Shown here: positions 25,563 through 34,811 of the stretch, in pieces
Position numbering within the stretch: position 1 is the first letter of the stretch
How the letters are laid out: the number at the start of each line of letters is the position of its first letter
Notes under the pieces: generated by a model
The model's database searches: none
The model's input: the letters and a program-made list of their open reading frames with translations, nothing else
What the model was told of the DNA's origin: nothing
Program-made: the position numbers and the translations under genes
Assembly (NCBI GenBank): GCA_947447225.1
Contig: CANFJV010000002.1
Location: 18,473-82,472 of the forward strand
Direction of reading: 5' to 3'
DNA: 64,000 nt
Origin: Acidimicrobiaceae bacterium
GTDB taxonomy: Bacteria > Actinomycetota > Acidimicrobiia > Acidimicrobiales > RAAP-2

Positions 25563-26611
25563 GAATCGTCCTTGTGCTGGCCAATGGCGGGCCAGGTGGG
25601 ATGCAGCGGCAAGTTGCACTCCTTGCCAACGGACTTGCTCATCGTGGACACGACGTCACGGTGGTGGTCGGTGGAGATGAAGCCGTTGGTGGCATTGATC
25701 TTGAGCGCGTTGCGTTGATTCGACTGCAACCTTTTCGTGGTCGAAGCGGGGGAATGGCCTTTGTCCGAGCCCTTCGCAAGTTGGTGGATCGCCTTCACCC
25801 TGACGTGCTGCACGGGCACGGTCTTCGTTTGGCGATGGCGTTACGCCTCGCGCAGCACTCCACGCCAATGGTGCTCGTGACCTCACATGGGATTGATCCG
25901 GCAGTCGTGTCAGGACTTCGCCTTCCGCTTCGAATTGCGGGAATTGCGGTTGCCTCGTGTGGGGAAGCGCCGAAGCAGTTGTTGCAAGCAATCGGCATTG
26001 CCTCGACCATCCTCCCAGTTGGCATCGAGCCAGCACCCTTGCCAAAGTCGCGCCATGACGTGGCACAGCGTTTCGGTATTCCTGAAGGTGCAAAGGTCGC
26101 AGTTTCGGCTATTCGTTTGAGCGACCAAAAAGATCCTTCCACCATGGTTGAAGCAGTAGCACTGGTGGAGAATCTCCACCTCTTGCTTTTTGGCGATGGT
26201 CCACTGCTCGAACACACACGGTTGCTTGCCCACTCGCTTCATGTTGAAGATCAGATCCATTTCGCCGGTTTCAGCAACGAGGTTCGAGCCTGGATGGCTG
26301 CGGGCGATGTCGTCGTGCTCAGTTCGAAGTGGGAAGGCCACGTGCTCGTGGCACTCGAAGCAATGGCGGCGAACGTGCCGCTTGTTGCAACCGCATGCCC
26401 CGGCATTGTCGAATGGGTCCGAAATGGTGACTCGGCGCTACTCAGTCCAATTGGAGATGCACAGAGTCTTGGCCAGAATCTCCGGCGAGTACTGAACGAC
26501 AATGTGCTGGTCACGCGGCTGGTGGCAGCTGGCGCACAAGTGTCAACAACACACACGAGTAAGGCAATGGTGGACGCGCACCTCGCCGCCTATGGAACTA
26601 GCGCCGGATAA
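25559..26611 (+). CDS. Glycosyltransferase family 4
   Basis: 350 residues, GT-B fold. Starts at GTG overlapping the preceding TGA, with VLVLANGGPGGMQRQVALLA as the N-terminal acceptor-domain signature. The C-terminal half contains LFGDGPLLEHTRLLAHSLHV, DQIHFAGFSNEVRAWM and the donor-site KWEGHVLVALEAMAANVP. Last gene of the plus-strand block; its end overlaps the convergent GT2 gene by 14 bases. Confidence 0.88.
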   Translation: MRIVLVLANGGPGGMQRQVALLANGLAHRGHDVTVVVGGDEAVGGIDLERVALIRLQPFRGRSGGMAFVRALRKLVDRLHPDVLHGHGLRLAMALRLAQHSTPMVLVTSHGIDPAVVSGLRLPLRIAGIAVASCGEAPKQLLQAIGIASTILPVGIEPAPLPKSRHDVAQRFGIPEGAKVAVSAIRLSDQKDPSTMVEAVALVENLHLLLFGDGPLLEHTRLLAHSLHVEDQIHFAGFSNEVRAWMAAGDVVVLSSKWEGHVLVALEAMAANVPLVATACPGIVEWVRNGDSALLSPIGDAQSLGQNLRRVLNDNVLVTRLVAAGAQVSTTHTSKAMVDAHLAAYGTSAG

Positions 26612-27518
26612 ACCTGAGGCCACGACCGCAGGCGACGAAGAGCAGTCCGCGAAGTGTTCCGAAGAGCGATGGAAGGAAGCGACGGCGAATGTCTGCTTTC
26701 GTAATGCCAACCAGAAAACGAGCAACTCCAGGACACGAAGCGTCACCAATGGCGAGCGAGAACATCGACCGCTGTGCCGCAAACCACTTGGAGCGAACGC
26801 CACAGGCCAGCACTGCATTCGAGGCAACGTCGGCAATCGAGGCCCGTGAGGGCAATATCCGACGGTCGCCGTCCAATCGCGTACCAGGTGCGTGGCGAAC
26901 GGTGACCGAAGGGTCATAGATCAAGGTCCCTTGACCTTCGAGATCGAGGCCAATCGCGATTTCAAAGTGCGCTTGTGCGCCCGTACCGAACAGGCCGGTA
27001 GGGATGCCGAGCAGTGAAGCGTCGTAGGCGCAGTTCACACCTTTGAGCATGGCCACACTTCGAGCACCACCCGTACCACGGTGGTGATTCCCGGTGAAGC
27101 GCCCAAATGCTGCAATGCGGCCGACATCACTCGTGAGCAGGGTGGAACGTTCTACGCCATCGTCTTCGAGCACATCGCGTCCTCCAACGCCAATAACCCC
27201 GTCGCCGTGACTTCGTTGTTCAAGGTCGCCAATCCACGTTGGCGAGGCAATTGCATCGTCGTCGGTAAAGGCCACCCAGTCACTCGTACTCGCCCGAAGT
27301 CCAACAGCCATTGCCGCCACGACACCTGGGGTCGCAACGTCAACAAGCCGTGTTGTCACCAACGCACCGTTGGCAACGTCATGGCTTGCGGTGTCATCTG
27401 GTCGGGTCACCACAATGACCTCATCGGCTGGGCGAAGTTGCTGACTTAAGCCTTCGAGGCAACGCTTGAGCAAGTCAGGTCGACCGTAGGTCGCGATGAT
27501 GACCGAAAACGTCGTCAT
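26598..27518 (-). CDS. Glycosyltransferase family 2
   Basis: 306 residues, GT-A fold: SVIIATYGRPDLLKRCLEGL at the start, metal-binding DDD at 86-88 (AFTDDDAIA) and a cysteine-containing acceptor segment. The C-terminus ends in basic residues (GRGLRFIRR) and may touch the membrane. Its ATG overlaps the stop of the flippase gene (ATGA), so the two are coupled; its 3' end overlaps the convergent GT4 gene by 14 bases. Confidence 0.88.
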   Translation of the reverse strand: MTTFSVIIATYGRPDLLKRCLEGLSQQLRPADEVIVVTRPDDTASHDVANGALVTTRLVDVATPGVVAAMAVGLRASTSDWVAFTDDDAIASPTWIGDLEQRSHGDGVIGVGGRDVLEDDGVERSTLLTSDVGRIAAFGRFTGNHHRGTGGARSVAMLKGVNCAYDASLLGIPTGLFGTGAQAHFEIAIGLDLEGQGTLIYDPSVTVRHAPGTRLDGDRRILPSRASIADVASNAVLACGVRSKWFAAQRSMFSLAIGDASCPGVARFLVGITKADIRRRFLPSLFGTLRGLLFVACGRGLRFIRR

Positions 27519-29170
27519 GGTTTGACCCGAGTGGTGAGCAAGCGAATGATGCGCAAGTGGAGCAATTTCCCAATTGGTTGAGGAAGAATCCCACTCACAT
27601 AGTCAAGATCATCATGTTGGAGATACCGAGTCAGGCGAATGCCGGCGGCAAACATGAGGGCGAAGATTGTGAGCGTCACGGCCCCAGCCAACAGTGCTGG
27701 TCCACGCGAGCTGACCGATCCCGCGTCAATGACAAGTCCAGCAATTCGTGCAATTCCGGCCGAGGCGAGCGCAACTGCCATGCCCGGCAGATACCACTGC
27801 CACAGCACGTGCTGCAAGGTGCTTTCCAGCAATTTTGTATAGCGCTTCATGAGTACTGCCGTTTGAAGTGCTGAGGCGACAATCGTGCCAATGAGCACTC
27901 CGGTCAAACCAAAGGGGAAGACCAGCGCCAAGGTGAGGGCAAGGTTGACGAGCACCGAGATGGCCTTCGCCTTGGCTCCAATGCCTGCTTTGCCGAGCGC
28001 AACGATGACAATGGAAGAGTTGAACCGGGCAGCATTGACAAGCTGCAGACCAGCGAGCAAACACAACGCTTTGTCGATGCCCTCATAGGGTTTTCCGAGC
28101 CACGCCACACTCAACTCTGGCGCTGCAGCCAGCAAGGCACCACCGGCAAAAAAGGCAAGCAGACCCAAATATCGAGACGCTTGAATAGCGGGGCGTCGGA
28201 CTTCGTCAATTGAGGACCGTCGGTTGGCAACGCTTGAAAACGTCTGCAAGAGCGACTGTTGTGGAACCGCAACGAGGTAGGCAATTTGTCCGGCTGCTCG
28301 GTTGGCAAGTTGATACAGACCCGAGGCACCGACTGAGACGAAGCGTCCAATGATGATGGGGTCCGTGTCGTAGTTGAGTGCATCCAAAATGCTTGAGAGT
28401 TGCACAAGGCCGCCAAAGCGCAACAATTCGGCCAGACGTTTTGTTCCAAGCGTGAAGGGATTTGCGAACACTCGACCATGACGCCGCCAAATCGCAATCA
28501 CGGTGGCGACCAACACAATGCCGGTTTGCACCGATGAGGCAATGGCAAGCCCCCAGATTCCATATCCAGCGATGAGTACGGCAACAACAACTGCCGCATA
28601 GGCGAATCGGCTAACGAGGCCAATCACCGTGACGAGCCATTGCTCGCCCGCAGCAATGAGGCGGCAGCCAATGATGGCGCTCGCCGCGGTGATGAACAGG
28701 TAGAGGTAGCCCCAGACGAAGAATTGTTGGGCGGTGTGGACGAGCGAGGGCGAAAGGAGCGCCCCGGTGGCCGAGTGCAAGTTTGCGGTGAGGGAGGGAA
28801 CCACAATGAACAACAACGGCGACAGCACGAGACCGAGCCCTAGCCACACCATGAGGCCAAAGGTGGAAAGTCTGGCGGAGAGCAATTTGTCGGTGTCGTC
28901 GCTACTCGAGTAACGAATCACGATCAGGCCCAAGCCAGGATCGAGGACGGAGATGAATGCCACCGTCGTCGTGACGAACCCGTAGAGGCCAAACAACACC
29001 AGACCAAGTCGCCCCAAGATAAAGGGAGTAAGGACGAGGCCTAGGGCAACGATGATTGCCTGCGCCACCGCAACGACCGTCGAGTTGAGCGCGACGGAAC
29101 GTCCAGCGGGAGCCGTAACAGAAGGACTGCTTGGCTCTGTTGGCTCAGGGCTCAGGTCATCCACGGGCAA
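27515..29170 (-). CDS. Wzx-like polysaccharide flippase
   Basis: 551 residues with about 12-14 transmembrane helices and few charged loops, in the MOP superfamily of polysaccharide transporters (N-terminal STVVAVAQAIIVALGLVLTP, mid-segment LLRFGGLVQLSSILDALNYD). It would move the undecaprenyl-linked repeat unit across the membrane for the Wzy-like polymerase. The N-terminal 25 residues are Pro/Ser/Glu rich and cytoplasmic. TTG at 29170 or GTG at 29164 could be the start; neither has a clear ribosome site. Confidence 0.85.
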   Translation of the reverse strand: MPVDDLSPEPTEPSSPSVTAPAGRSVALNSTVVAVAQAIIVALGLVLTPFILGRLGLVLFGLYGFVTTTVAFISVLDPGLGLIVIRYSSSDDTDKLLSARLSTFGLMVWLGLGLVLSPLLFIVVPSLTANLHSATGALLSPSLVHTAQQFFVWGYLYLFITAASAIIGCRLIAAGEQWLVTVIGLVSRFAYAAVVVAVLIAGYGIWGLAIASSVQTGIVLVATVIAIWRRHGRVFANPFTLGTKRLAELLRFGGLVQLSSILDALNYDTDPIIIGRFVSVGASGLYQLANRAAGQIAYLVAVPQQSLLQTFSSVANRRSSIDEVRRPAIQASRYLGLLAFFAGGALLAAAPELSVAWLGKPYEGIDKALCLLAGLQLVNAARFNSSIVIVALGKAGIGAKAKAISVLVNLALTLALVFPFGLTGVLIGTIVASALQTAVLMKRYTKLLESTLQHVLWQWYLPGMAVALASAGIARIAGLVIDAGSVSSRGPALLAGAVTLTIFALMFAAGIRLTRYLQHDDLDYVSGILPQPIGKLLHLRIIRLLTTRVKP

Positions 29171-29213
29171 AGTCTCTCAGAGCACACGGCACAAGTGGGT
29201 TACGTCGCAACGG

Positions 29214-29219
29214 TAGCGT
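29214..29219 (+). promoter_or_regulatory. Candidate leaderless -10 box (GT4 gene)
   Basis: CGG-TAGCGT followed by six bases and the GTG at 29226. An ATG at 29221 is out of frame, so the box helps choose the GTG. Confidence 0.55.
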
Positions 29220-29225
29220 GATGGC

Positions 29226-30323
29226 GTGGAGGCACGCCGAGGTCAGCGACTGCTTGTGGTGAGTCACCCGGCGGTCGTCGTGACCAACCAGTCCGTCTTC
29301 GGCGAACTCGCCGCACAAGGCGTTGACGTGCACCTCGTGACGCCAAGCAACTGGCGAAATGACTATTCACCCCAGCTTTTCCCCGCACCAACAGACCCGC
29401 GCCTTGCTGGTCGCCATACAAAACTTCCCATCTTTTGGCCGGGGAAGCCTCAGCGACACCTCTATCGACGAGGTATCGCCGCGACGTTAAAGCGCGTGCA
29501 ACCTGACGTGATCTACATCGAAGAAGAATGCTTCTCACTTCCCGCTGCACAGTGGGCTTTTGCGGCAAAACGCCGAGGCATCCCCTTTGGTCTTCAAGCA
29601 TGGGAAAATCTTGATCGCCCGCTGCCTTGGTTCATCAAACGACTTCGCAGCGCTGTACTTCGAGCATGTTCGTTCATTGTGGCAAGGACACCTGCGGCCA
29701 AGGAAATGGTTGAACGGTGGGGGACGAGCGCACGCGTCAAGGTGGTGGGAAGTCCCGTGCCTTCACCGTTTACGGCGAGCACGGCGAGCACGGCGAGCCA
29801 TGAGGGCTTCATCGTCGGTGGAGCCGGGCGATTAGTCGAGCAGAAGGGGTTTGCCCTCGTTGCTGAAGCAGTGCGACAACTCCCTGGCGCAACTTTTCGG
29901 CTAGCTGGTGATGGACCACAGCGCGAGGAGTTGCAAGCCCTCGGTGCCGAAGTGGTGACGACCTATACCCATGCAACCATGCCGGAGTTTTTTCACTCGG
30001 TTGACGTCATTGTCTTGTTTTCGCAGCCGACACCGACCTGGGCAGAGCAATTTGGTCGGGTGCTCGTTGAAGCCATGGCACAAGGTGTCGCGGTGATTGG
30101 TTCAACCTGTGGCGAGATTCCTTGGGTAATTTCGTCGACCGGTGGCGGGGTCGTGGTTGAACACGGCAACGTGGCAGACCTCGTCGACGCGCTCCGCTTA
30201 CTTCGCGACGACCAAGAACTGCGTACGTCGCTCGGCGAGGCGGGACGCCGTTGCGTTGAAGCGCAGTTCAGCATTTCCTCGGCGGCCCGAGGACTCCTCG
30301 ATCTCGCTCAGATTGGCGACTAG
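29226..30323 (+). CDS. Glycosyltransferase family 4
   Basis: 365 residues, GT-B fold. N-terminal domain starts LLVVSHPAVVVTNQSVFGEL; the donor domain has GGAGRLVEQKGFALVAEAV, RLAGDGPQREELQALG and EQFGRVLVEAMAQGVAVIG. Between the domains is a hydrophilic linker with three Thr-Ala-Ser units coded by an exact 9-base repeat. Single plus-strand gene between two minus-strand blocks, with its own leaderless-type promoter; its stop shares CTAG with the convergent neighbour. Confidence 0.88.
   Translation: MEARRGQRLLVVSHPAVVVTNQSVFGELAAQGVDVHLVTPSNWRNDYSPQLFPAPTDPRLAGRHTKLPIFWPGKPQRHLYRRGIAATLKRVQPDVIYIEEECFSLPAAQWAFAAKRRGIPFGLQAWENLDRPLPWFIKRLRSAVLRACSFIVARTPAAKEMVERWGTSARVKVVGSPVPSPFTASTASTASHEGFIVGGAGRLVEQKGFALVAEAVRQLPGATFRLAGDGPQREELQALGAEVVTTYTHATMPEFFHSVDVIVLFSQPTPTWAEQFGRVLVEAMAQGVAVIGSTCGEIPWVISSTGGGVVVEHGNVADLVDALRLLRDDQELRTSLGEAGRRCVEAQFSISSAARGLLDLAQIGD
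29772..29798 (+). repeat. Three exact 9-base repeats in a GT4 linker
   Basis: ACGGCGAGC occurs three times in a row and encodes Thr-Ala-Ser three times between the two Rossmann domains. In-frame copy changes would alter linker length only. Confidence 0.85.
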
Positions 30324-31417
30324 GCCAAAACCTCAGCAACTTTTTGCTGCATCGCGATGATGAAGTTCTCCTTCGAGAACGTGCGTGCGTGCGCGATGAT
30401 CATCGACGGCGACAACTTGAGGTGAGAAAACTCGCTCAGGGCATCGCCGAGCGCTTCGACGGTTGGTGCCGCGACATGGAGGCCGGTCTCTCCGCTGATG
30501 ACCGTGTCGAGATACCCACCAGCGCCAAGGGCAATGGTTGGTTTGCCAAATGCCGCCGCCTCAATGGGGGAGAGTCCATAGTCCTCATAACTCATCGCCA
30601 CATGCGCCGCACAATTGGCATAACACCAGCGAAGGGTCGAGTCGTCAACGGTGCCAAGAAACGTGACCGACGGTGAGGCCTCATGCTCCAGCTGACGTCG
30701 AAGTGGGCCATCACCAACGACCACAACTCGGTGACCTGATGTCGCGGCAGCGGCAATGGTGAGTTGGACGTTTTTGTAGGCAAGTAGTCGCGCGACGACA
30801 AGAAGAAAACCCGGTTCAAGTCCATCGACTGGTCGCTGGTCACCTGACACCGCGAGCGACACGGGTGGGTGCACGATGTCGGCTTCGATGCCGTAGGCCT
30901 CTTTCACCATATGTTGTGTGGTCGTTGAGTTGACGACGTAGGACGTCGCTGACTGTGCAGCCTTTTTGTCCCAACGTTTGAGCAGTGGTGAAAGAAGCGC
31001 CAACGATGCACGTTGGGCAAGTCCCGCGTCTGCGAGGTAGCGCTCGCGCTGATAGAGCCAGCGAGCTGGTGCATGGCAGTACACAATTTTTGCTCCGGTT
31101 GCCGTAACGCCGTGCGCCCAGCCACTCGATGAGCAGATCGTGACGTCCGCATCCACCTTCATGGTTGAAAACAGCGGCGCATACAGCGGCAAGGCAAGGC
31201 GATGGTGATGGCGAAGCAGTGAGAGATGGTTGAGCGGAGACGCAGTGACGGCACATTGCTGGAATTCCGGAAAGGTCAAGGTCAGCTCAAATAGTGAGGT
31301 GAACAGTGGTGCGCCTGGAAATGCTGCAGCAAGGTCGAGCACCACCCGTTCTGCGCCACCACGTTGGGTGAGGTAGTCATGAACGAGCGCTACCTCGGGG
31401 CGTGACTTAGAAGGCAC
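30320..31417 (-). CDS. Glycosyltransferase family 4
   Basis: 365 residues. VALVHDYLTQRGGAERVVLD is the classic start of this GT-B branch; CHAPARWLYQRERYL (acceptor side), VVARLLAYKNVQLTIAAA and SYEDYGLSPIEAAAFGKP (donor site) follow. The reading frame continues upstream to 31783 inside the sugar-phosphate transferase gene; I use the GTG at 31417, nine residues ahead of the first strand, overlapping that gene by 11 bases. Expected to add a sugar to the product of that initiating transferase. Confidence 0.85.
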   Translation of the reverse strand: MPSKSRPEVALVHDYLTQRGGAERVVLDLAAAFPGAPLFTSLFELTLTFPEFQQCAVTASPLNHLSLLRHHHRLALPLYAPLFSTMKVDADVTICSSSGWAHGVTATGAKIVYCHAPARWLYQRERYLADAGLAQRASLALLSPLLKRWDKKAAQSATSYVVNSTTTQHMVKEAYGIEADIVHPPVSLAVSGDQRPVDGLEPGFLLVVARLLAYKNVQLTIAAAATSGHRVVVVGDGPLRRQLEHEASPSVTFLGTVDDSTLRWCYANCAAHVAMSYEDYGLSPIEAAAFGKPTIALGAGGYLDTVISGETGLHVAAPTVEALGDALSEFSHLKLSPSMIIAHARTFSKENFIIAMQQKVAEVLA

Positions 31418-32891
31418 CGAGTCCCTTGACCATGGTGCGTGGGGTGTCCCACAAAATTTTGACGTCCCACCACATGGACCACGAAGCGACGTAGAGGTAA
31501 TCGAGTTCTTCAAGGTCAGCCGCAGAAAGATTGTTGCGACCTGACACCTGCCATAGGCCAGTGATGCCGGGACGCACGTCATAGCGTCGTGATTGCCAGC
31601 CGTTGGCGTCGGTTGATTCGTTTGGCGTAAATGGCCGAGGCCCAACGATGGACATGGAGCCCACAAACACATTGAGCAACTGCGACAACTCATCGAGACC
31701 GGTCTTGCGAAGCAGCCGACCTGGGCGGGTAATGCGTGCTTCTTCTTGCAACTTTCCTCGAGCTTCAAAAAGTGGTGCATCAAGGTTGCACGCAGCTGAC
31801 GACTCGAACTCGTTTGCTGCTTGCCGCATGGTGCGGAATTTCAAGATGGTGAATGGTTTCCCACCTCGTCCGACTCGCTTTTGGCGATACAAAACTGGCC
31901 CCTTTGAGGAGGTTGCCACGATAAGAGCAAAGACGACGAGAACGGGTGAAAGCACGATCAACAGGAACGTCGAAACGAACAGGTCGAACGATCGCTTGAC
32001 AAATTTGTCGATGCGGGTCATGACCATCGGGGCTGCCTCAATCATTGGCAGGCCGGAGAGTTCGGTGAATGTGCTTCGCCAACTCAGCAACTCGAAGGAC
32101 CGAGGGACAAAGGTCAACTGCACATCATTTTGCACTTTGCGCAAGAGATCGACAACGACCGGCATGGGGAAATCGAAATCGCCAACTAGAACCTGATCAA
32201 CGGCGTGTGTTGCGCAAATTTCTTTGAGTTCGTCGAGTCGGCCGAGTCCTTCACCGGGGCGAAGCGAGGTTCCGGGCACCCAACCAATCACTTGGAAGCA
32301 GCCTTGAAGTTCTAGGTGGGTGATGAAGCGCTTTACGTTGGCACCACTATCGATGATGACCACTCGAATCGGATGTCGGCGAAGGATCGTGTGACGGTGG
32401 ATAGAGCGAGCAATAGGGATCAAAAAGGTTGACAACACAATGGCGGACAACACGTGATTGGCATTGACCTGACGCTGGTCAAGTAGTCGATGCACAATCG
32501 TCGACAGACCAATGGACAACAGTCCACCAACGCCAATGGCAAAGAAAAACGAATTCATGAGCGTGAACGTCGACTGTGATCCCATTCGACCAACGCGGCG
32601 GTAGTTGCCCGAGAGCGTGAGTCCAAGCACGACGCCTACGGGAAAGAACATCTGGTGACTCAAGTTCACCCAAAAGTAGGGGAGGCCGTTCGTAGCAACG
32701 GTCGAAAGTGCCGCAACAGCGAGTAGTCCGAGTGCAGAAGCAGCAACGGCGACAACAAAGTCAATAACGACAAGTTGAGCAGTGAACAGGTGCGAGTTGA
32801 TGCGGTTTCGCTTTGGCGCAGTCGCGTCCGTGACGACGTTGAGCGGTTCCATTGCCTTTGCTGGCCTCGCTGTCGTTCTACCGAGATTCAT
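31407..32891 (-). CDS. Initiating polyprenyl-phosphate sugar-phosphate transferase (WbaP/WcaJ-like)
   Basis: 494 residues. Several N-terminal transmembrane helices, a Rossmann-like middle domain, a re-entrant membrane helix (near KRSFDLFVSTFLLIVLSPVL) and the C-terminal catalytic domain: YRQKRVGRGGKPFTILKFRT, RKTGLDELSQLLNVFVGSMS, VGPRPF and RPGITGLWQVSGRN. It transfers a hexose-1-phosphate from a UDP-sugar to undecaprenyl phosphate, the first step of repeat-unit synthesis. Downstream of the FabI-like and NTF2-like genes on the same strand after a 51-base gap, and overlapped by the GT4 gene. Confidence 0.92.
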   Translation of the reverse strand: MNLGRTTARPAKAMEPLNVVTDATAPKRNRINSHLFTAQLVVIDFVVAVAASALGLLAVAALSTVATNGLPYFWVNLSHQMFFPVGVVLGLTLSGNYRRVGRMGSQSTFTLMNSFFFAIGVGGLLSIGLSTIVHRLLDQRQVNANHVLSAIVLSTFLIPIARSIHRHTILRRHPIRVVIIDSGANVKRFITHLELQGCFQVIGWVPGTSLRPGEGLGRLDELKEICATHAVDQVLVGDFDFPMPVVVDLLRKVQNDVQLTFVPRSFELLSWRSTFTELSGLPMIEAAPMVMTRIDKFVKRSFDLFVSTFLLIVLSPVLVVFALIVATSSKGPVLYRQKRVGRGGKPFTILKFRTMRQAANEFESSAACNLDAPLFEARGKLQEEARITRPGRLLRKTGLDELSQLLNVFVGSMSIVGPRPFTPNESTDANGWQSRRYDVRPGITGLWQVSGRNNLSAADLEELDYLYVASWSMWWDVKILWDTPRTMVKGLGAF

Positions 32892-32942
32892 CTATGCGCC
32901 CTTAGTGGTGACCTCCCTCGACGGGTCTCACCTGCGGCAACG

Positions 32943-33320
32943 TTAGCCAACCATGACGTCGTCGTCGTTCCAGTACGCCCGCATTTCGGTAATTTCTCCG
33001 GCGTCATTGAACACAAAGGTCTCAATGCCAGAAATGGTGACAGTCATGGCCTCCATTTCGACGCGAACGGTGAAGTTGTAGGCCACCTGATTCTCGACGC
33101 CGTGAATCCCCGATGGAGTAAAGGTGACGGTTTTAGCCGTAGCAACGACGCCTGCCCAAGACGCGTGAACTTCGGCTCGACCATGGCAAGGGGGTTGGCC
33201 AATGGGATCCTCACGGACACAGTCCTCGGAGAACAAGGCGGCATAGGCGTCAACATCCATTGATGACGTCACGGCGCCATATCGCTCGACTAACGCCACA
33301 AGGTCAAGTGCACTGGTCAT
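32943..33320 (-). CDS. NTF2-like / SnoaL-like protein
   Basis: 125 residues, cone-shaped alpha+beta barrel pattern: N-terminal helix ALVERYGAVTSSMD, DVDAYAALFSEDCVREDP and a C-terminal strand ETFVFNDAGEITEMRAYWND. Members include steroid isomerases, polyketide cyclases and non-enzymatic binding proteins; the Asp/His catalytic set of ketosteroid isomerase is not certain here. The ATG at 33320 is one base after the FabI-like stop with TTGGAGG upstream; a longer ORF to 33410 would overlap that gene. Role unknown. Confidence 0.8.
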   Translation of the reverse strand: MTSALDLVALVERYGAVTSSMDVDAYAALFSEDCVREDPIGQPPCHGRAEVHASWAGVVATAKTVTFTPSGIHGVENQVAYNFTVRVEMEAMTVTISGIETFVFNDAGEITEMRAYWNDDDVMVG

Positions 33321-33321
33321 T

Positions 33322-34101
33322 TCAAGAACCTCCAAGAAGATGAACACCACCATCGACGACAATGGTGGAGCCTGTCGTTGCCGACAAAAGCGGTGACAAC
33401 AACATTGCACATGCTTCAGCTACTGGGCGTGAATCTTCGGCATTCCAGCCAAGAGGTGCAGTGCGACCGAAATACTCGGCAGCCTCACCGAGAGAGGGAA
33501 TTTGCCGCGCAGCAGCCGTTCGAAGTGGACCAGCGTCGAGTTGGTTGACGCGAATACCTGATGGGCCAAGTTCGACCGCCATGGTCTTGACCATGCTTTC
33601 AAGCGCCCCCTTGGCTACTCCCATCCAGCCATATCCAGGCCAGATTCGGTGCGGAGCAAAGGTGAGCGCAACGACCGAGGCCCCATGTTGAGCAGCACGC
33701 AGTTGTGGCAGTAAGGCATAGGTGAGACGAGAAAGTGCGAGTGCGGAAATGTTGAGGGTTTCAGTGATTTGGTCATGAGATGCACGAGAAAGATCACGAT
33801 CAAGTGCTTCTTTTGGTGCTCCGGCAATGGCAAACAACACACCGTCAAGCGAGCCCGTGTGTTCGGCCACTTCTGTCGCCAAGGCTTCTGCCGAGGTTGG
33901 ACAAGCGGCGTCAAAGTTGAGTACTGGAGCCGCAATACCAAGGGAGCCAAGGGTGCGAAGTGTGGTGGGTCGGGCTCGATCAAAGCTCGTAACGAGCACG
34001 TTGGCCCCTTGCTCACACAAGGTGGTCATGACTGACGTCGCAATGGAGCGTTTGGTCAATACGCCGGTGACAAGGTACGTCTTGCCGTCATGAAATCCCA
34101 C
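33322..34101 (-). CDS. Enoyl-ACP reductase-like SDR (FabI/InhA family)
   Basis: 259 residues. The divergent glycine motif TGVLTKRSIA (SIA after six residues) is that of FabI/InhA rather than ordinary SDRs, and the active site GYGWMGVAKGALES has Tyr-x6-Lys. This branch reduces trans-2-enoyl-ACP with NADH in fatty-acid elongation. Whether it is the housekeeping enzyme or a paralogue serving another pathway is open; it is cotranscribed with an NTF2-like gene and lies ahead of polysaccharide genes. GTG start with TACGCT six bases upstream. Confidence 0.8.
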   Translation of the reverse strand: MGFHDGKTYLVTGVLTKRSIATSVMTTLCEQGANVLVTSFDRARPTTLRTLGSLGIAAPVLNFDAACPTSAEALATEVAEHTGSLDGVLFAIAGAPKEALDRDLSRASHDQITETLNISALALSRLTYALLPQLRAAQHGASVVALTFAPHRIWPGYGWMGVAKGALESMVKTMAVELGPSGIRVNQLDAGPLRTAAARQIPSLGEAAEYFGRTAPLGWNAEDSRPVAEACAMLLSPLLSATTGSTIVVDGGVHLLGGS

Positions 34102-34107
34102 AACTGA

Positions 34108-34113
34108 AGCGTA
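34108..34113 (-). promoter_or_regulatory. Candidate leaderless -10 box (FabI-like gene)
   Basis: TACGCT on the minus strand, exactly six bases before the GTG at 34101; no Shine-Dalgarno sequence. Confidence 0.45.
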
Positions 34114-34156
34114 GTTCGGTGCTTGGAAGACGAGGGGATTGCGCGAGAATATAACT

Positions 34157-34807
34157 ATGAAGATTGGAATCTTGGGCGGTACGGGACCTGCAGGGCGCGG
34201 ACTTGGCGTTCGTTTTGCCAGCGTGGGTCACGAAGTCATCTTGGGTTCGCGAGATGGTGAGCGCGCTGAAGCGGTTGCGAGCGAAGTCCGTGAACGCGCA
34301 TCTGGCCGGGCCGAGACCGTCACTGGCGGGCTCAATGAACAAGCTGCTGCCGCCGAGCTCGTAATTTTGGCCACGCCATGGGAAAGCGCCTTGCAGACGG
34401 TACACGCGCTCCGTGAACCACTTTCCGGCAAGGTGGTGATTTCAATGGTGAATGCCTTGGTGAAGAACGGCAGGGAAATGCTGCCGATGTATCCACCGCG
34501 TGGATCGGTCGCAGAAATGGTCCAGGCGGCACTTCCTGATTCGATCGTTGCGGCATCGTTTCATCACCTACCGGCAGGAATGATGGAGGACCTCGACTCC
34601 GGCCTCGAAGCAGATGTCTTGGTATGTTCTGACCACAAGTTGGCCACTGAAACCACGATGGCCGCGCTTCAAGGCATCGTCGGTCTTCGGGCGCTTGATG
34701 CTGGTTCACTTGCCCAAGCCGCAGCCATTGAAGCGTTTACGGCGGTCGCGATCACCCTCAACATTCGCTACAAGACCCATTCCACCCTCAAGATGGCTGG
34801 TCTGTAG
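34157..34807 (+). CDS. npdG: F420:NADPH oxidoreductase (NpdG-like)
   Basis: 216 residues from the ATG at 34157 (a TTG at 34139 would add six). N-terminal MKIGILGGTGPAGRGLGVRF is the NADP-binding motif of the family, followed by EVILGSRDGERA for the NADP phosphate and, later, SFHHLPAGMMEDLD. It shuttles hydride between NADP(H) and coenzyme F420, implying that the cell uses F420. Four bases separate its stop from the mshC start, so they are probably cotranscribed. Confidence 0.85.
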   Translation: MKIGILGGTGPAGRGLGVRFASVGHEVILGSRDGERAEAVASEVRERASGRAETVTGGLNEQAAAAELVILATPWESALQTVHALREPLSGKVVISMVNALVKNGREMLPMYPPRGSVAEMVQAALPDSIVAASFHHLPAGMMEDLDSGLEADVLVCSDHKLATETTMAALQGIVGLRALDAGSLAQAAAIEAFTAVAITLNIRYKTHSTLKMAGL

Positions 34808-34811
34808 AGAG

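Noticed and set aside
31418..31783. N-terminal extension of the GT4 gene into the sugar-phosphate transferase gene
   Set aside because: The extension is Cys/Pro-rich shadow of the transferase's conserved catalytic domain; GT-B proteins start at the VALVHDYL strand.
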